From Caryophanon latum (GTDB lineage: Bacteria; Bacillota; Bacilli; Bacillales_A; Planococcaceae), in contig NZ_MATO01000025.1 of the NCBI RefSeq assembly GCF_001700325.1, positions 1 through 54,269 of the forward strand: 54,269 nt of DNA, read 5' to 3'. The notes under the pieces were generated by a model. The model ran no database searches. It was not told the origin of the DNA and saw only the letters and a program-made list of their open reading frames with translations. Below, in pieces: positions 17,393-27,722 of the stretch (the first letter of the stretch is position 1; the number at the start of each line of letters is the position of its first letter). The position numbers and the translations under genes are program-made.

Positions 17393-17432
17393 AAAAAAGC
17401 TCTCAACGTGATCCCCACGCTGAGAGCTTTTT
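17393..17432 (-). terminator. terminator of enolase
   Basis: On the minus strand AAAAGCTCTCAGCGTGG pairs with CACGTTGAGAGCTTTT and ends in a T run. Confidence 0.9.
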
Positions 17433-17438
17433 ATTAAA

Positions 17439-18761
<1,323 letters not shown>

Positions 18762-18792
18762 TTAAGTGGATTGGCTATTCATCATTGCATTA

Positions 18793-18929
18793 GGTTGCTT
18801 TTCGCGGCGAGGCAGGCTTTCCGCGGGCGTGGCGTGAGCTTGTAATCTCACGCTCATGCTCCTGCGGTTACTCGTCGCAAAAGAAACTTTCGCTTCTCCC
18901 GCTGGAGTCCGCCTCTTGCTTCAAGCAAC
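18793..18929 (+). repeat. intergenic mosaic palindrome, copy D
   Basis: Outer pair GTTGCTT/AAGCAAC, arm type 2 (CGAGGCAGGCTTTCCGCGGGC ... CCCGCTGGAGTCCGCCTC), and two inner modules in series: i (GTGAGCTTGTAATCTCACGC) and iii (ACTCGTCGCAAAAGAAACTTTCGC). It lies in the gpmI-eno gap. Confidence 0.9.
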
Positions 18930-19010
18930 GACCGCCGCGTTAATGCTTCACCATTTGTGTTCGTTCACTATTTGTGCAAAATGCAGCATAGCCGTTGATG
19001 GAAGCGTTGC

Positions 19011-19110
19011 GGCGAGACTCCTTGGGGAACAGCCCGAGCCTCGAGACCCCGCAGTCGTAAGGTACGAACGACGAGGAGGCTTGAGCCGGGCCCCAGGAAC
19101 GCGAAGCCGC
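19011..19110 (-). repeat. intergenic mosaic palindrome, copy E (inverted)
   Basis: Arm type 1 with inner module ii, in the opposite orientation to the other clear copies: CGGCGAGACTCCTTGGGG comes first and GCCCCAGGAACGCGAAGCCG last. It lies 80 bases from copy D, so the gpmI-eno gap (18735-19194) holds two head-to-head elements and no gene. Confidence 0.88.
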
Positions 19111-19194
19111 ATGACGCGAACATCAACATGTTGCAGTATTTCACGACATGAGTTTACGACACATTAATATATAGAAAAGCAAAGCGCTTAGCTA

Positions 19195-20721
19195 TTAAAA
19201 TAATGGTTTTCCTGTCATTTCAGCTGGCTGTTCAACGTTTAATAGCTTCAGCATTGTTGGCGCTAAATCCGCTAAAATGCCGTCTGTTAACGTGATGCCT
19301 TCTTTTGTAACGATGACTGGTACTGGGTTTGTCGTGTGCGCTGTCATCGGTTGCCCTTCAATTGTGACAACTTCATCTGAGTTACCGTGGTCCGCTGTAA
19401 TAATCGCGTTCCCACCTTTTGCTAAAATGGCATCAACAACGCGCCCTAAGCACTCGTCTACCGCTTCGATTGCTTTAATCGTTGGCTCAAGCATACCTGA
19501 GTGACCAACCATGTCTGGGTTTGCGAAGTTTAATAAAATCGCGTCGAAACGATCCGCTTCAATGGCAGCGACTAATGCGTCTGTCACTTCATATGCGCTC
19601 ATTTCTGGCTTTAAGTCATACGTTGCAACTTTCGGTGACGCGATTAAAATGCGCTCCTCACCTGCGAACGTTTCCTCACGACCACCGCTCATAAAGAACG
19701 TCACGTGTGGATACTTTTCAGTTTCTGCGATGCGCAGCTGTGTTAAACCGTTCGCCGCAATTACTTCACCGACTGTATTTTTTAAGTTGTCGCTTTCAAA
19801 CGCTACGGTCGCTGTTACGTCATCGCTATAGTGCGTGAACGATACGAATTTCACATTTGTTAGCTCCTTATCACTTTCAACGAAGCCTTTGTACTCGTCG
19901 TTTGTGAATACCGCTGATAATTGAATCGCACGGTCTGGACGGAAGTTGAAGAAGATGATCGCGTCGTTTGCATCGATTGTTGCAACAGGCTGTGCGTCCT
20001 CATCTGTTACAACGAATGGCACGACGAACTCATCTAAAATGTCTTGGTCGTATGACGCCATAACACCTGCAAGCGCTGACGTAAAAATTGGTCCAACGCC
20101 GTCAACCATTGCATCGTACGCTAAGTTTACGCGCTCCCAACGTTTGTCGCGGTCCATCGCGTAGTAGCGACCGTGCACCGATGCAAATTGTCCGATGCCG
20201 ATTTGCTTCATTTGACGCTCTGTTTCCTCGATGTAGCCAACTGCCGTATTCGGACCGACGTCGCGCCCATCAAGGAAGCCGTGTACGAATACATCGTCTA
20301 GCCCTTGCTCTTTTGCAAGCTGTAATAATGCGAATAAATGGTCGTAATGGCTATGTACGCCGCCGTCCGATAAAAGCCCCATTACATGTAGCTTACTACC
20401 GTTTGCGCGAACGTGCTCAATCGCCTCTAAAAATGCAGCGTTTGTGAAAAAGTCGCGCTCACGAATCGATTTATGAATGCGCGTTAAGCTTTGGTATACG
20501 ATGCGTCCTGCGCCGATGTTTAAGTGACCTACTTCTGAGTTACCCATTTGACCGTCTGGTAGACCTACTGCTTCACCGCTCGCTGTAAGTGTTGCGTGCG
20601 GGAAGTTGTTCCAATAACGATCAAAGTTTGGTTTGTTTGCTTGTGCTACTGCATTCCCGAATTCCTCTTCACGGAATGCAAAACCGTCTAAAATGATTAA
20701 TGCTGTTGGTTGTTTAGGCAT
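19195..20721 (-). CDS. gpmI: 2,3-bisphosphoglycerate-independent phosphoglycerate mutase
   Basis: Interconverts 3- and 2-phosphoglycerate with manganese through a phosphoserine intermediate. Alkaline-phosphatase-superfamily core: ILDGF with Asp12, phosphorylated Ser62 in QMGNSEVGH, the transferase-domain insertion (about 76-310) with SDGGVHSH and DGRDVGPN, and the metal-binding [12 protein letters not shown] and TADHGNSD. 508 aa is normal. The ATG at 20719-20721 overlaps the tpiA stop region by 8 bases with GGAGG inside tpiA, indicating translational coupling. In Firmicutes this enzyme's manganese and pH dependence is linked to sporulation. Confidence 0.97.
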   Translation of the reverse strand: MPKQPTALIILDGFAFREEEFGNAVAQANKPNFDRYWNNFPHATLTASGEAVGLPDGQMGNSEVGHLNIGAGRIVYQSLTRIHKSIRERDFFTNAAFLEAIEHVRANGSKLHVMGLLSDGGVHSHYDHLFALLQLAKEQGLDDVFVHGFLDGRDVGPNTAVGYIEETERQMKQIGIGQFASVHGRYYAMDRDKRWERVNLAYDAMVDGVGPIFTSALAGVMASYDQDILDEFVVPFVVTDEDAQPVATIDANDAIIFFNFRPDRAIQLSAVFTNDEYKGFVESDKELTNVKFVSFTHYSDDVTATVAFESDNLKNTVGEVIAANGLTQLRIAETEKYPHVTFFMSGGREETFAGEERILIASPKVATYDLKPEMSAYEVTDALVAAIEADRFDAILLNFANPDMVGHSGMLEPTIKAIEAVDECLGRVVDAILAKGGNAIITADHGNSDEVVTIEGQPMTAHTTNPVPVIVTKEGITLTDGILADLAPTMLKLLNVEQPAEMTGKPLF

Positions 20722-21475
20722 TTGCGCCGGCCTCCACTAATTTCACATATGACGCGACTTGTAAGCTTGCGCCGCCTACTAATGCACCGTCAATATGCTC
20801 TTTTGATAATAGTTCTTCTACGTTTTCAGGCTTTACTGAACCGCCGTATTGAATGCGAATTGCTTGTGCTGTGTCGTCGCCAAATTGTTTCGCGATCACG
20901 GCACGAATTGCGCCACATACTGCGTTTGCATCGTCTGCTGTTGCGGTTTTGCCCGTACCGATTGCCCAAATTGGCTCGTACGCGATAACCATATGCTGCA
21001 CTTCTTCTGGCGTGAAGCCTTGTAATGCTGCCTCAATTTGACCGCCGACTTTTGCTTCTGTTTGACCAGCTTCACGCTCTGCATCTGTTTCACCGCAGCA
21101 AATAATTGGTACGATGTCATTGTTTAATGCTGCACGTACTTTTTTATTAATCGCTTCGTCTGTTTCATTGAAGTATTCACGACGCTCCGAGTGACCGAGC
21201 ACGACGTAATCAACGCCGATGCTCGCAAGCTGTGGTGCGCTCACTTCGCCAGTGAATGCGCCCTCATCCTCGTAGTGCATGTTTTGCGCTGCGATTGCTA
21301 CGTCTGAGCCGTCTGCGATTTCAACAAGTGTTGCTAAGTAAATCGCTGGGGCACAAATGACCGCATCGACTTGTTCATTTGACGGAATAAGCGATTTCAC
21401 TTCGTCGACGAAATCTGCCGCTTCCTCGAATGATTTATACATTTTCCAGTTCCCTGCGATAATTGGTTTACGCAT
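20714..21475 (-). CDS. tpiA: triosephosphate isomerase
   Basis: Interconverts dihydroxyacetone phosphate and glyceraldehyde 3-phosphate. TIM barrel of 253 aa with AGNWKMYKS (catalytic Lys), [13 protein letters not shown] (catalytic His), [14 protein letters not shown] (catalytic Glu and mobile loop) and the phosphate-binding [11 protein letters not shown] and GALVGGASL. The start is ATG 21473-21475, because AAGGAGG lies 7 bases before it and homologues begin [11 protein letters not shown]; the frame stays open further upstream but that part is untranslated leader. It lies between pgk and gpmI, with repeat copy F in the gap to pgk. Confidence 0.98.
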   Translation of the reverse strand: MRKPIIAGNWKMYKSFEEAADFVDEVKSLIPSNEQVDAVICAPAIYLATLVEIADGSDVAIAAQNMHYEDEGAFTGEVSAPQLASIGVDYVVLGHSERREYFNETDEAINKKVRAALNNDIVPIICCGETDAEREAGQTEAKVGGQIEAALQGFTPEEVQHMVIAYEPIWAIGTGKTATADDANAVCGAIRAVIAKQFGDDTAQAIRIQYGGSVKPENVEELLSKEHIDGALVGGASLQVASYVKLVEAGANA

Positions 21476-21524
21476 TGTAGAACCTCCTTTTATTGCATTG
21501 GTACAAATTGATGTTCGCTCCATT

Positions 21525-21618
21525 CGGCTCGCTTTCCTGGGGCGTGGCTTGAGCCTCCTCGCCGCATACGCAGCTGCGGGGTCTCAAGTCTCACGCGTTT
21601 CCCCAAGGAGTCTCGCCG
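21525..21618 (+). repeat. intergenic mosaic palindrome, copy F
   Basis: Arm type 1 on both sides (CGGCTCGCTTTCCTGGGGC ... CCCCAAGGAGTCTCGCCG) with inner module ii. It lies between pgk and tpiA, so it would be transcribed within the glycolytic message. Confidence 0.9.
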
Positions 21619-21690
21619 ATTCCGCTTCCATCAATTCAATACATATGCTTTCATTCATCGTAATAACAATAAAAAAATTCGTTTTACTTC

Positions 21691-22875
21691 TTATTTATCG
21701 TTTAACGCTACGATGCCTGGTAAGTCTTTACCTTCCATTAACTCAAGCGATGCACCGCCACCTGTTGAAATGTGGTTCATGTCGTCTGCTACGTTGAATT
21801 TTTCAACTGCTGCTGCTGAGTCGCCGCCACCGATAATTGTGTAACCTGTTGTCGTTGCCATCGCTTCTGCTACTGAACGTGTACCGTTTGCGAACTTATC
21901 CATTTCGAATACACCCATTGGTCCGTTCCAAATGATTAATTTTGAAGACTTGATCACTTCTTCAAACTGCGCGACTGTTTTCGGTCCGATATCTAAGCCC
22001 ATCCAACCTTCTGGAATCGCGTCGATGTCAACAACTTGTGTTTCTGCATCTTTTGAAAACTCTTTTGCAACGACCGCATCGATTGGTAAGTGTAACTGTA
22101 CACCTTTTGCTTTTGCTTGCTCGATGAATGATTTTGCTAGCTCAATTTTATCCTCTTCAAGTAACGAGTTACCGATTTCGTAGCCTAACGCTTTTACGAA
22201 CGTAAATGATAAGCCACCACCGATTAATAAGTGATCCACTTCATTTAATAAGTTTTCGATTACACCGATTTTATCCTTTACTTTTGAGCCGCCGATAATG
22301 GCTGTAAATGGCTTTTCTGGTGCTGATAACGCTTTGCCTAACACTTCAAGCTCTTTTTGCATTAAAAGACCTGATACAGCCGGAATATGTTTTGCGATTC
22401 CTTCTGTCGTTGCGTGTGCGCGGTGAGCTGCTCCGAATGCGTCGTTTACGTAAACGTCTGCTAAGTTCGCAAATGCTTTTGCTAGCTCCTCGTCGTTTTT
22501 CTCTTCACCTTTATGGAAGCGCACGTTTTCAAGTAATACGATGTCGCCGTCGTTCATGTTCGCGATTGCTGCTTCTACTACTTCACCGATTGACTCGTCT
22601 AATTTGTTTACATCTTTGTTCATTAATTGCGCTAAACGTTCACCTGCTGCTGTAAGGCGCATGTCCTCGTTCACTTCACCTTTTGGACGACCTAAATGTG
22701 ATGCAAGAATCACTTTTGCACCTTGATCCACTAATGCTTGGATTGTTGGAATTGCTGCACGAATACGCGTATCATCTGTAATGCTGCCATCTTCCATCGG
22801 TACGTTGAAGTCGACACGCACGAATACGCGTTTCCCTTGAAGTTCTACATCTTGAATTGATTTCTTTGCTAACAT
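21691..22875 (-). CDS. pgk: phosphoglycerate kinase
   Basis: Transfers phosphate from 1,3-bisphosphoglycerate to ADP. 394 aa, full length. N-domain substrate site: [13 protein letters not shown] and SHLGRPKG. Further marks are [27 protein letters not shown], the hinge, the nucleotide-site stretch [10 protein letters not shown] and C-terminal [11 protein letters not shown] with the final [19 protein letters not shown] lies about 10 bases before ATG. It follows gap with a 413-base gap that includes a terminator-like hairpin, so transcription from the cggR promoter may be attenuated here or pgk may have an extra promoter. Confidence 0.98.
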   Translation of the reverse strand: MLAKKSIQDVELQGKRVFVRVDFNVPMEDGSITDDTRIRAAIPTIQALVDQGAKVILASHLGRPKGEVNEDMRLTAAGERLAQLMNKDVNKLDESIGEVVEAAIANMNDGDIVLLENVRFHKGEEKNDEELAKAFANLADVYVNDAFGAAHRAHATTEGIAKHIPAVSGLLMQKELEVLGKALSAPEKPFTAIIGGSKVKDKIGVIENLLNEVDHLLIGGGLSFTFVKALGYEIGNSLLEEDKIELAKSFIEQAKAKGVQLHLPIDAVVAKEFSKDAETQVVDIDAIPEGWMGLDIGPKTVAQFEEVIKSSKLIIWNGPMGVFEMDKFANGTRSVAEAMATTTGYTIIGGGDSAAAVEKFNVADDMNHISTGGGASLELMEGKDLPGIVALNDK

Positions 22876-23288
22876 GTTGTTAGGCCCTCCCTATATTAAA
22901 CTTTGCTTCTACTTTTTGTGCGATTGTAGCAAAATCTTTACCGTTTGTGCGCTTTTGGCACGTATATGTTATCGTCATCTGTTCGTATAAAAATAGACTT
23001 TCGCATGACGCAAAAGTCTATATGCAATTTTCGTAAAGTGTGTAACATGTAGACGCGAATCGGGTTGATTTACGTCCCTATCCATTATATAAGCAAGTGC
23101 CCTAAAAAGGCTATACTTTTTACGCGCTAATATGATAAATATGTTACACTTTTTACTTTCTTTACGAAAATGTGTTATTCAATTGTAGTGGAAATATTCT
23201 GTATATGAGCAAGTACACAAGTGTTGATACGCTATTAAATTGGCAATGCAGCAAAGAAGCTAATGAACAGACCTGAAGTAAGTCGATC
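22876..23288. other. gap-pgk intergenic region
   Basis: 413 bases without a gene. It contains the minus-strand terminator-like hairpin at 22987-23021. A TATAAT on the minus strand at 23084-23089 could be a -10 of a pgk promoter, but I see no convincing -35. It has no member of the repeat family, unlike most long gaps here. Confidence 0.5.
22987..23021 (-). terminator. terminator-like hairpin between gap and pgk
   Basis: On the minus strand ATAGACTTTTGCG folds with CGAAAGTCTAT and is followed by five T. It would partly or fully end transcripts from cggR-gap, giving gap a different expression level from pgk-tpiA-gpmI. Confidence 0.7.
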
Positions 23289-24299
23289 TTACACGTCAAA
23301 CCCTTGCTCTGCTACGTATAGCGCTAAGTCCATTAAACGTGTCGAGTAGCCGATTTCGTTATCGTACCATGAAACGACTTTCGCCATGCGCCCTTCTAGC
23401 ACCATTGTCGATAAGCCATCAATTGTTGAAGAGGCTGGGTTACCGTTATAGTCGATCGATACGAGCGGCAACTCATTGTATGCTAAAATGCCTTTTAACG
23501 GACCGTTCGCCGCATCTTGAAGCGCTTTATTTAACGATTCAGTCGTCACGTCTTTCTCAAGCTCGACAACTAAGTCGACACATGAAACGTTCGGCGTCGG
23601 CACGCGCATCGAGAAGCCGTCTAACTTTCCTTTTAATTGTGGCAACACTTTTGATACGGCAACGGCTGCACCTGTCGTCGTCGGAATCATCGACACCGCG
23701 CCTGCACGTGCGCGTCGCGGATCCTCATGTGGGAAATCTAAAATACGTTGGTCGTTCGTATACGAGTGAATCGTCGTCATTAACCCGCGCTTAATGCCGA
23801 ACGCTTCGTCGATTACTTTTGCCATTGGTGCTAAACAGTTCGTCGTACAAGAAGCGTTTGAAATGACGTTCATCGACGGCTCGTACTCCGTATGGTTAAC
23901 ACCCATTACAAACGTCGGCATGTCGCCTTTTGCTGGTGCTGATAAAATCGCCTTTTTCGCCCCTGCTTGCACATGTTTTGATACGTCTTCCATTGAACGG
24001 AAGCGACCGGTACACTCGAGTACAACATCGACAGCTAGCTCGCCCCACGGTAAGCTTGCTGGATCTTTTTCTGATAACACTTGTACGCGCTGACCGTTGA
24101 CGATAAATGCATCTGACTCCGCTTCTACTTCTGCATCGTACACACCATGAACTGAATCGAACTTCAACAAATGTGCTAATTGCTTTGCATCTGTTAAATC
24201 GTTTACTGCGACAACTTCGAACTCATCATGCTTCATTGCTTCACGAAATACTAAGCGTCCAATACGTCCAAATCCGTTAATTGCTAGTTTAATTGTCAT
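23289..24299 (-). CDS. gapA: NAD-dependent glyceraldehyde-3-phosphate dehydrogenase
   Basis: Oxidises and phosphorylates glyceraldehyde 3-phosphate. 336 aa. Rossmann motif INGFGRIGR, NAD-type adenosine site VNDLTD (Asp34), catalytic Cys151 in ISNASCTTNC with the partner His in TIHSYTNDQ, and the C-terminal SWYDNEIGYS. The NDLTD motif and the position behind cggR mark this as the glycolytic GapA rather than the NADP-type GapB. The start is ATG 24297-24299 with GGAGG 8 bases upstream; the frame also opens at TTG 24314, which lies within that site. It shares a promoter with cggR. Confidence 0.98.
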   Translation of the reverse strand: MTIKLAINGFGRIGRLVFREAMKHDEFEVVAVNDLTDAKQLAHLLKFDSVHGVYDAEVEAESDAFIVNGQRVQVLSEKDPASLPWGELAVDVVLECTGRFRSMEDVSKHVQAGAKKAILSAPAKGDMPTFVMGVNHTEYEPSMNVISNASCTTNCLAPMAKVIDEAFGIKRGLMTTIHSYTNDQRILDFPHEDPRRARAGAVSMIPTTTGAAVAVSKVLPQLKGKLDGFSMRVPTPNVSCVDLVVELEKDVTTESLNKALQDAANGPLKGILAYNELPLVSIDYNGNPASSTIDGLSTMVLEGRMAKVVSWYDNEIGYSTRLMDLALYVAEQGFDV

Positions 24300-24402
24300 C
24301 TGTTGTTCCTCCAAAGTGTTTAGTTATATATATTGAACTTCATACGGTAACGATGCTTTCCTCACGTTCTATTTAAAAGTTCAATTTATATAGTCGTTTG
24401 CT

Positions 24403-25437
24403 TTACGCTTCATTCAACTGTGCTAGCACTTCTTTCGCCGCCGCTTCATCTGTAATAAAGATCGTTTGCTTCGGCGCGTGTACAAAGTAAGCACAAATGG
24501 CGGCTGCTTTATGCTGTCCACCAGCAACGGCTAAAATGTTGCGGCTTTTTTTCACGTGATGCTCCGCAATGCCGATCGCGCGCACACGATGAACGGTATT
24601 GCCTTTTTCATTGAAATAATAACCGAACGCCTCACCGACTGCCCCGACTTCTTGCAAGTAACGCATTTCTAACTCACTTACTTGACGGCGCTCTGCCATC
24701 GTATCAGCGCGCCCAATACCGTGTACGACGATGTTTGTACGTTCATATAGCGCAAGCATTTCCTGTACGATCGGCTCTTCCTTCAATGCGACGTACACAT
24801 GCTCGCTTAAATTTTCCGGCAAATATAGCGTTTTGTAGGCGCTATTTGATTTTGTCGCAAAGCTTGCGGCGAGCGTATTTGCTTGACGGCGCATTTCGTG
24901 ACCGATGCTGCCGCGCGCGGCGATATATTGCACGCTTTGCGAAATATCACTTTCCACTAAAAAGTTTTCAATCGCTTCAATCGAGCTACCGCCTGTTACA
25001 GCGATAATGTCGTTTCGCTGCATCGTGTTCATAAGCACATGTGCCGCCTGCTGCCCCATAAGCATTCGCGCATGCGGGTCTTGCTCTGTATCGCCTGGCA
25101 CAATTACGACGCGCGCGATGTTAAAGTTGCGGCGTAGCTTTTCTTCTAACTCTGAAATGCCCGACCATTCATAATAGACAGGGCGCAGTACGTCGAGCAC
25201 TTCCATTCCTGCTTCCGTTACGTGCATCCCTTTCGTTTCAGCAACGACGAGCCCTTGTTTGCGCAGACGCTCCGTTTCAGTACGCACCTCTCGCTCAGGT
25301 AAATTAAGCAGCTCTGATAACGGACGTCTGCCGATCGGACCTGACAGCTGAATCATTTGTAAAATACGATAGCGCACTTGCAGTAACGTTTGCAGCTCTG
25401 GCAACAATTTCAGCTGTGCTTCTTGCTCTAATAACAT
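24403..25437 (-). CDS. cggR: central glycolytic genes regulator CggR
   Basis: Repressor of the gap operon, inactivated by fructose-1,6-bisphosphate. 344 aa. N-terminal winged helix (about 20-90; the stretch GPIGRRPLSELLNLPEREVRTETERLRK is the DNA-reading part) joined to a SorC-type sugar-phosphate-binding domain (about 95-344) with IAVTGGSSIE, and C-terminal ILAVAGGQHKAAAI. GGAGG precedes ATG. It is immediately upstream of gapA on the same strand, and a matching operator lies in its own leader, so it is autoregulated as in B. subtilis. Confidence 0.96.
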   Translation of the reverse strand: MLLEQEAQLKLLPELQTLLQVRYRILQMIQLSGPIGRRPLSELLNLPEREVRTETERLRKQGLVVAETKGMHVTEAGMEVLDVLRPVYYEWSGISELEEKLRRNFNIARVVIVPGDTEQDPHARMLMGQQAAHVLMNTMQRNDIIAVTGGSSIEAIENFLVESDISQSVQYIAARGSIGHEMRRQANTLAASFATKSNSAYKTLYLPENLSEHVYVALKEEPIVQEMLALYERTNIVVHGIGRADTMAERRQVSELEMRYLQEVGAVGEAFGYYFNEKGNTVHRVRAIGIAEHHVKKSRNILAVAGGQHKAAAICAYFVHAPKQTIFITDEAAAKEVLAQLNEA

Positions 25438-25463
25438 CTATTCCATTCCTCCAACTTACAAAA

Positions 25464-25500
25464 GGGACATTTTCCAACCCTACAATTTAAAAACCGTCCC
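25464..25500 (-). promoter_or_regulatory. CggR operator in the cggR leader
   Basis: On the minus strand GGGACGGTTTTT is followed, 12 bases on, by AGGGTTGGAAAATGTCCC. This is the same two-half layout as the B. subtilis CggR operator, with GGGAC and TGTCC elements. It lies 25-60 bases downstream of the predicted start point, so bound CggR would act as a roadblock. Confidence 0.75.
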
Positions 25501-25532
25501 ACAAAACGTAAAAAAATTCATTTATCGAGTTC

Positions 25533-25561
25533 ATTATACAATCATTCATTATTTACCGCAA
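25533..25561 (-). promoter_or_regulatory. SigA promoter of cggR-gapA
   Basis: TTGCGG (25556-25561), 17 bases and a perfect TATAAT (25533-25538). Start expected near 25526, just before the CggR operator. Confidence 0.8.
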
Positions 25562-25590
25562 CAATTCGCTATAAATTACTTATTTTCTAT

Positions 25591-25830
25591 TCAAAGACGG
25601 GCCGTAATTGCTTCCTCTAGCTCGATGTAGTCGACATTGCCTTGCTGTAAAATGTCGCCGTTATGCACGATGACCGGAATCATTATGCAAAACTGTTCGT
25701 GCAATGCGTCGTTTTCTTCAATGTTTACTTCCTGCCACGTAAACGAAAAATCGTCTTGAAGCAAATGTAACAGCTGTTTTGCGTCGTCACAAAGCGGACA
25801 GTTCGGGCGTGTATATAATAGAAGCTCCAT
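25591..25830 (-). CDS. glutaredoxin-like protein (79 aa)
   Basis: Small thioredoxin-fold protein with the redox motif CPLC (Cys11, Cys14) after the first strand (MELLLYTRPNCPLCDDAKQLL) and the cis-Pro segment IMIPVIVHNG. It is related to the YbbN/DUF836-like glutaredoxin family common in Bacillales. A role in thiol-disulfide exchange is inferred. The start is ATG 25828-25830 with AGGAGG 7 bases before it; the frame extends upstream through that site. It lies on the same strand just upstream of the cggR promoter, separated from it by about 30 bases. It has no visible operon partner. Confidence 0.85.
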   Translation of the reverse strand: MELLLYTRPNCPLCDDAKQLLHLLQDDFSFTWQEVNIEENDALHEQFCIMIPVIVHNGDILQQGNVDYIELEEAITARL

Positions 25831-25885
25831 TTCATTACCTCCTGACAAGCGTATTGATTAGCCGTTCAACTGGCATTTCGCGTAT

Positions 25886-25925
25886 GGCAGCTCGCGTTCC
25901 TAGGGTCGACGCACGCTCTATGCCA
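25886..25925 (+). repeat. degenerate repeat head (copy G)
   Basis: The sequence GTATGGCAGCTCGCGTTCCTAGGG resembles the leader and left arm of arm type 1 (compare copy B), with the right side lost. It lies between the glutaredoxin gene and the amino-acid ABC operon. Confidence 0.4.
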
Positions 25926-26014
25926 CTAAAATGCAGCTTTCATTTCCGTCTTGCTATTGAAAACAAGCCATTGAGCTGTATAAAATGGCGTCAACAGACC
26001 TGACCTCCTGAAAT

Positions 26015-26045
26015 AAAAAAAGCGCAACGGACATGCCGTTACGCT
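26015..26045 (-). terminator. terminator of the amino-acid ABC operon
   Basis: On the minus strand AGCGTAACGG pairs with CCGTTGCGCT around a short loop and ends in seven T. Confidence 0.9.
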
Positions 26046-26050
26046 CTAGT

Positions 26051-26773
26051 TTATAGTACTTTGCTTAAAAATGCTTTCGTGCGCTCTTGCTGTGGGTTGC
26101 CAAACACTGCTTCTGGCTCGCCTTCTTCAACGATGTAACCGCCGTCCATAAAGATGACGCGGTCGCCCATTTCACGCGCAAAGCCCATTTCATGCGTTAC
26201 GACAACCATCGTCATGCCTTCTTCGGCTAAATCTTTCATCACCGCAAGCACTTCTTTTACCATTTCTGGGTCAAGCGCTGACGTCGGCTCATCGAATAAC
26301 AACACTTTCGGCTCCATCGCTAGCGCACGCGCAATAGCAACACGCTGCTGCTGACCGCCTGAAAGCTGCTCTGGGAAGTTGTCTGCTTTTTCGCCAAGCC
26401 CGACTTTCTCAAGTAACACGAGCGCCTTTTTCTCCGCTTCTTCCTTTGATACTTTGCGCACTTGCATCGGAGCCATCGTTACGTTATCAAGCACCGACAT
26501 ATGCGGGAATAAGTTAAACTGCTGGAACACCATACCAACGTCCGCACGAATTGTGTTAATGTCGTTTTTCGGATCGTTAATTTGCTTACCTTCAATGTAC
26601 ACTGCACCGCCCGTTACTTCTTCAAGTAAGTTTAAGCAGCGTAAAAATGTACTTTTCCCTGAACCTGAAGGACCGATGACGCAAACGACTTGCCCTTCAT
26701 GAATTTCATAATCAATCCCTTTTAATACGTGCAGGTCACCATACGACTTTTGTAAATTTTCTACTTTAATCAT
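26051..26773 (-). CDS. polar amino-acid ABC transporter ATP-binding protein
   Basis: GlnQ/ArtM-type ATPase for amino-acid import. 240 aa with Walker [10 protein letters not shown] (34-42), Q-loop [16 protein letters not shown], signature [15 protein letters not shown], Walker [15 protein letters not shown] and switch [15 protein letters not shown], all wording typical of the polar amino-acid family. Its ATG overlaps the permease stop by one base (TAATG), so the two are coupled. It is the last gene of the binding protein-permease-ATPase operon. Substrate could be glutamine, arginine or cystine. Confidence 0.94.
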   Translation of the reverse strand: MIKVENLQKSYGDLHVLKGIDYEIHEGQVVCVIGPSGSGKSTFLRCLNLLEEVTGGAVYIEGKQINDPKNDINTIRADVGMVFQQFNLFPHMSVLDNVTMAPMQVRKVSKEEAEKKALVLLEKVGLGEKADNFPEQLSGGQQQRVAIARALAMEPKVLLFDEPTSALDPEMVKEVLAVMKDLAEEGMTMVVVTHEMGFAREMGDRVIFMDGGYIVEEGEPEAVFGNPQQERTKAFLSKVL

Positions 26774-27462
26774 TATGCGCGCGCTCCTTTACGTGGGTTA
26801 ATTGTGTTGTTTGTGCGTTTTTCAATGTACGCGACAAGTCTCGTTACCGCGTACGTTAATACTAAGTAAATAAGCGCTGCAAAAATGTACGGCTCCCAGA
26901 AACGCTGATACGTACCTGCAACAATTTTACTTACGTATAAAATGTCTTGCGCGGCAATAACCATCACTAATGATGAATCTTTTAATAATGCGATAAATTC
27001 GTTTCCTAGTGGTGGAATCATGCGACGGAATGCTTGCGGTAAAATGACTTTACGCATCGCCTGTGTATGCGTTAAACCGAGTGAACGTGCGGCTTCCATT
27101 TGACCTTTTGGCACCGCTTGAATACCTGCTCGGAAAATTTCTGCGTTGTATGCGGCACTGTTTAATACGAGTGCAATTACCCCTGATGTAAACCAGCCAA
27201 ACGAATGCCCAAATATTGATGGCAATAGCGCCAAATGAATGATGAAAATTTGTACGAGCATCGGTGTGCCTCGGAACACATCGACATAAATTTTGCTTGG
27301 CCAGTAAATCCATTTTTTCTTTGACATTTGCCCAAGCCCTAAAAATAAACCAAAAATGACGCCGCCAATATAGCCGCATACTGTTAAACTAATCGTGACC
27401 CAAATACCTTTTAAGTACATTTCACGATAGTCCCAAATCATTTCCCATTGAATGAAATCCAT
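26773..27462 (-). CDS. polar amino-acid ABC transporter permease
   Basis: Membrane subunit of the HisM/GlnP family. 229 aa with an N-terminal [21 protein letters not shown], the [11 protein letters not shown] motif, [51 protein letters not shown] (the ATPase-contact EAA loop, described here in parts: EAARSLG, KVILPQA, PPLGNE) and KDSSLVMVI. These are diagnostic of the family. AAGGAGG precedes ATG. It is separated from the binding-protein gene by 260 bases with a hairpin and repeat copy H, which probably lowers its expression relative to the binding protein. Confidence 0.94.
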   Translation of the reverse strand: MDFIQWEMIWDYREMYLKGIWVTISLTVCGYIGGVIFGLFLGLGQMSKKKWIYWPSKIYVDVFRGTPMLVQIFIIHLALLPSIFGHSFGWFTSGVIALVLNSAAYNAEIFRAGIQAVPKGQMEAARSLGLTHTQAMRKVILPQAFRRMIPPLGNEFIALLKDSSLVMVIAAQDILYVSKIVAGTYQRFWEPYIFAALIYLVLTYAVTRLVAYIEKRTNNTINPRKGARA

Positions 27463-27520
27463 CGAAGGTTTCCTCCTTTTAATTCAGTTTTTAGTTTTGA
27501 ATGTACTCGCTCTTCGCTGT

Positions 27521-27594
27521 CGAGGCAGGCTTTCCGCGGGCGTGGCGTGAGCTTGTAATCTCACGCTCACGCTTTTCCCGCTGGAGTCCGCCTC
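27521..27594 (+). repeat. intergenic mosaic palindrome, copy H
   Basis: Arm type 2 on both sides (CGAGGCAGGCTTTCCGCGGGC ... CCCGCTGGAGTCCGCCTC) with inner module i only. It lies inside the binding protein-permease gap of the ABC operon. Confidence 0.9.
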
Positions 27595-27677
27595 TTGCTT
27601 CGAGCTACTATTCGTCTTCATACATACTATACGTTACCCATAAAAATCCGTCTGTATGTTTTTAATTTTCCACAGAC

Positions 27678-27706
27678 AAAACCACTCGCTCTAGACGAAC
27701 GAGTGG
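27678..27706 (-). terminator. hairpin/attenuator after the binding-protein gene
   Basis: The stem CCACTCGT/GCGAGTGG with a short loop is followed on the minus strand by TTTTG. It directly follows the binding-protein stop and probably causes partial termination, a common way to make more binding protein than permease. Confidence 0.6.
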
Positions 27707-27722
27707 CGTACGTACAATCAAA

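Noticed and set aside
18856-19167. 103-codon frame in the gpmI-eno gap
   Set aside because: It is a reading of two repeat elements on the plus strand, with no start signal.
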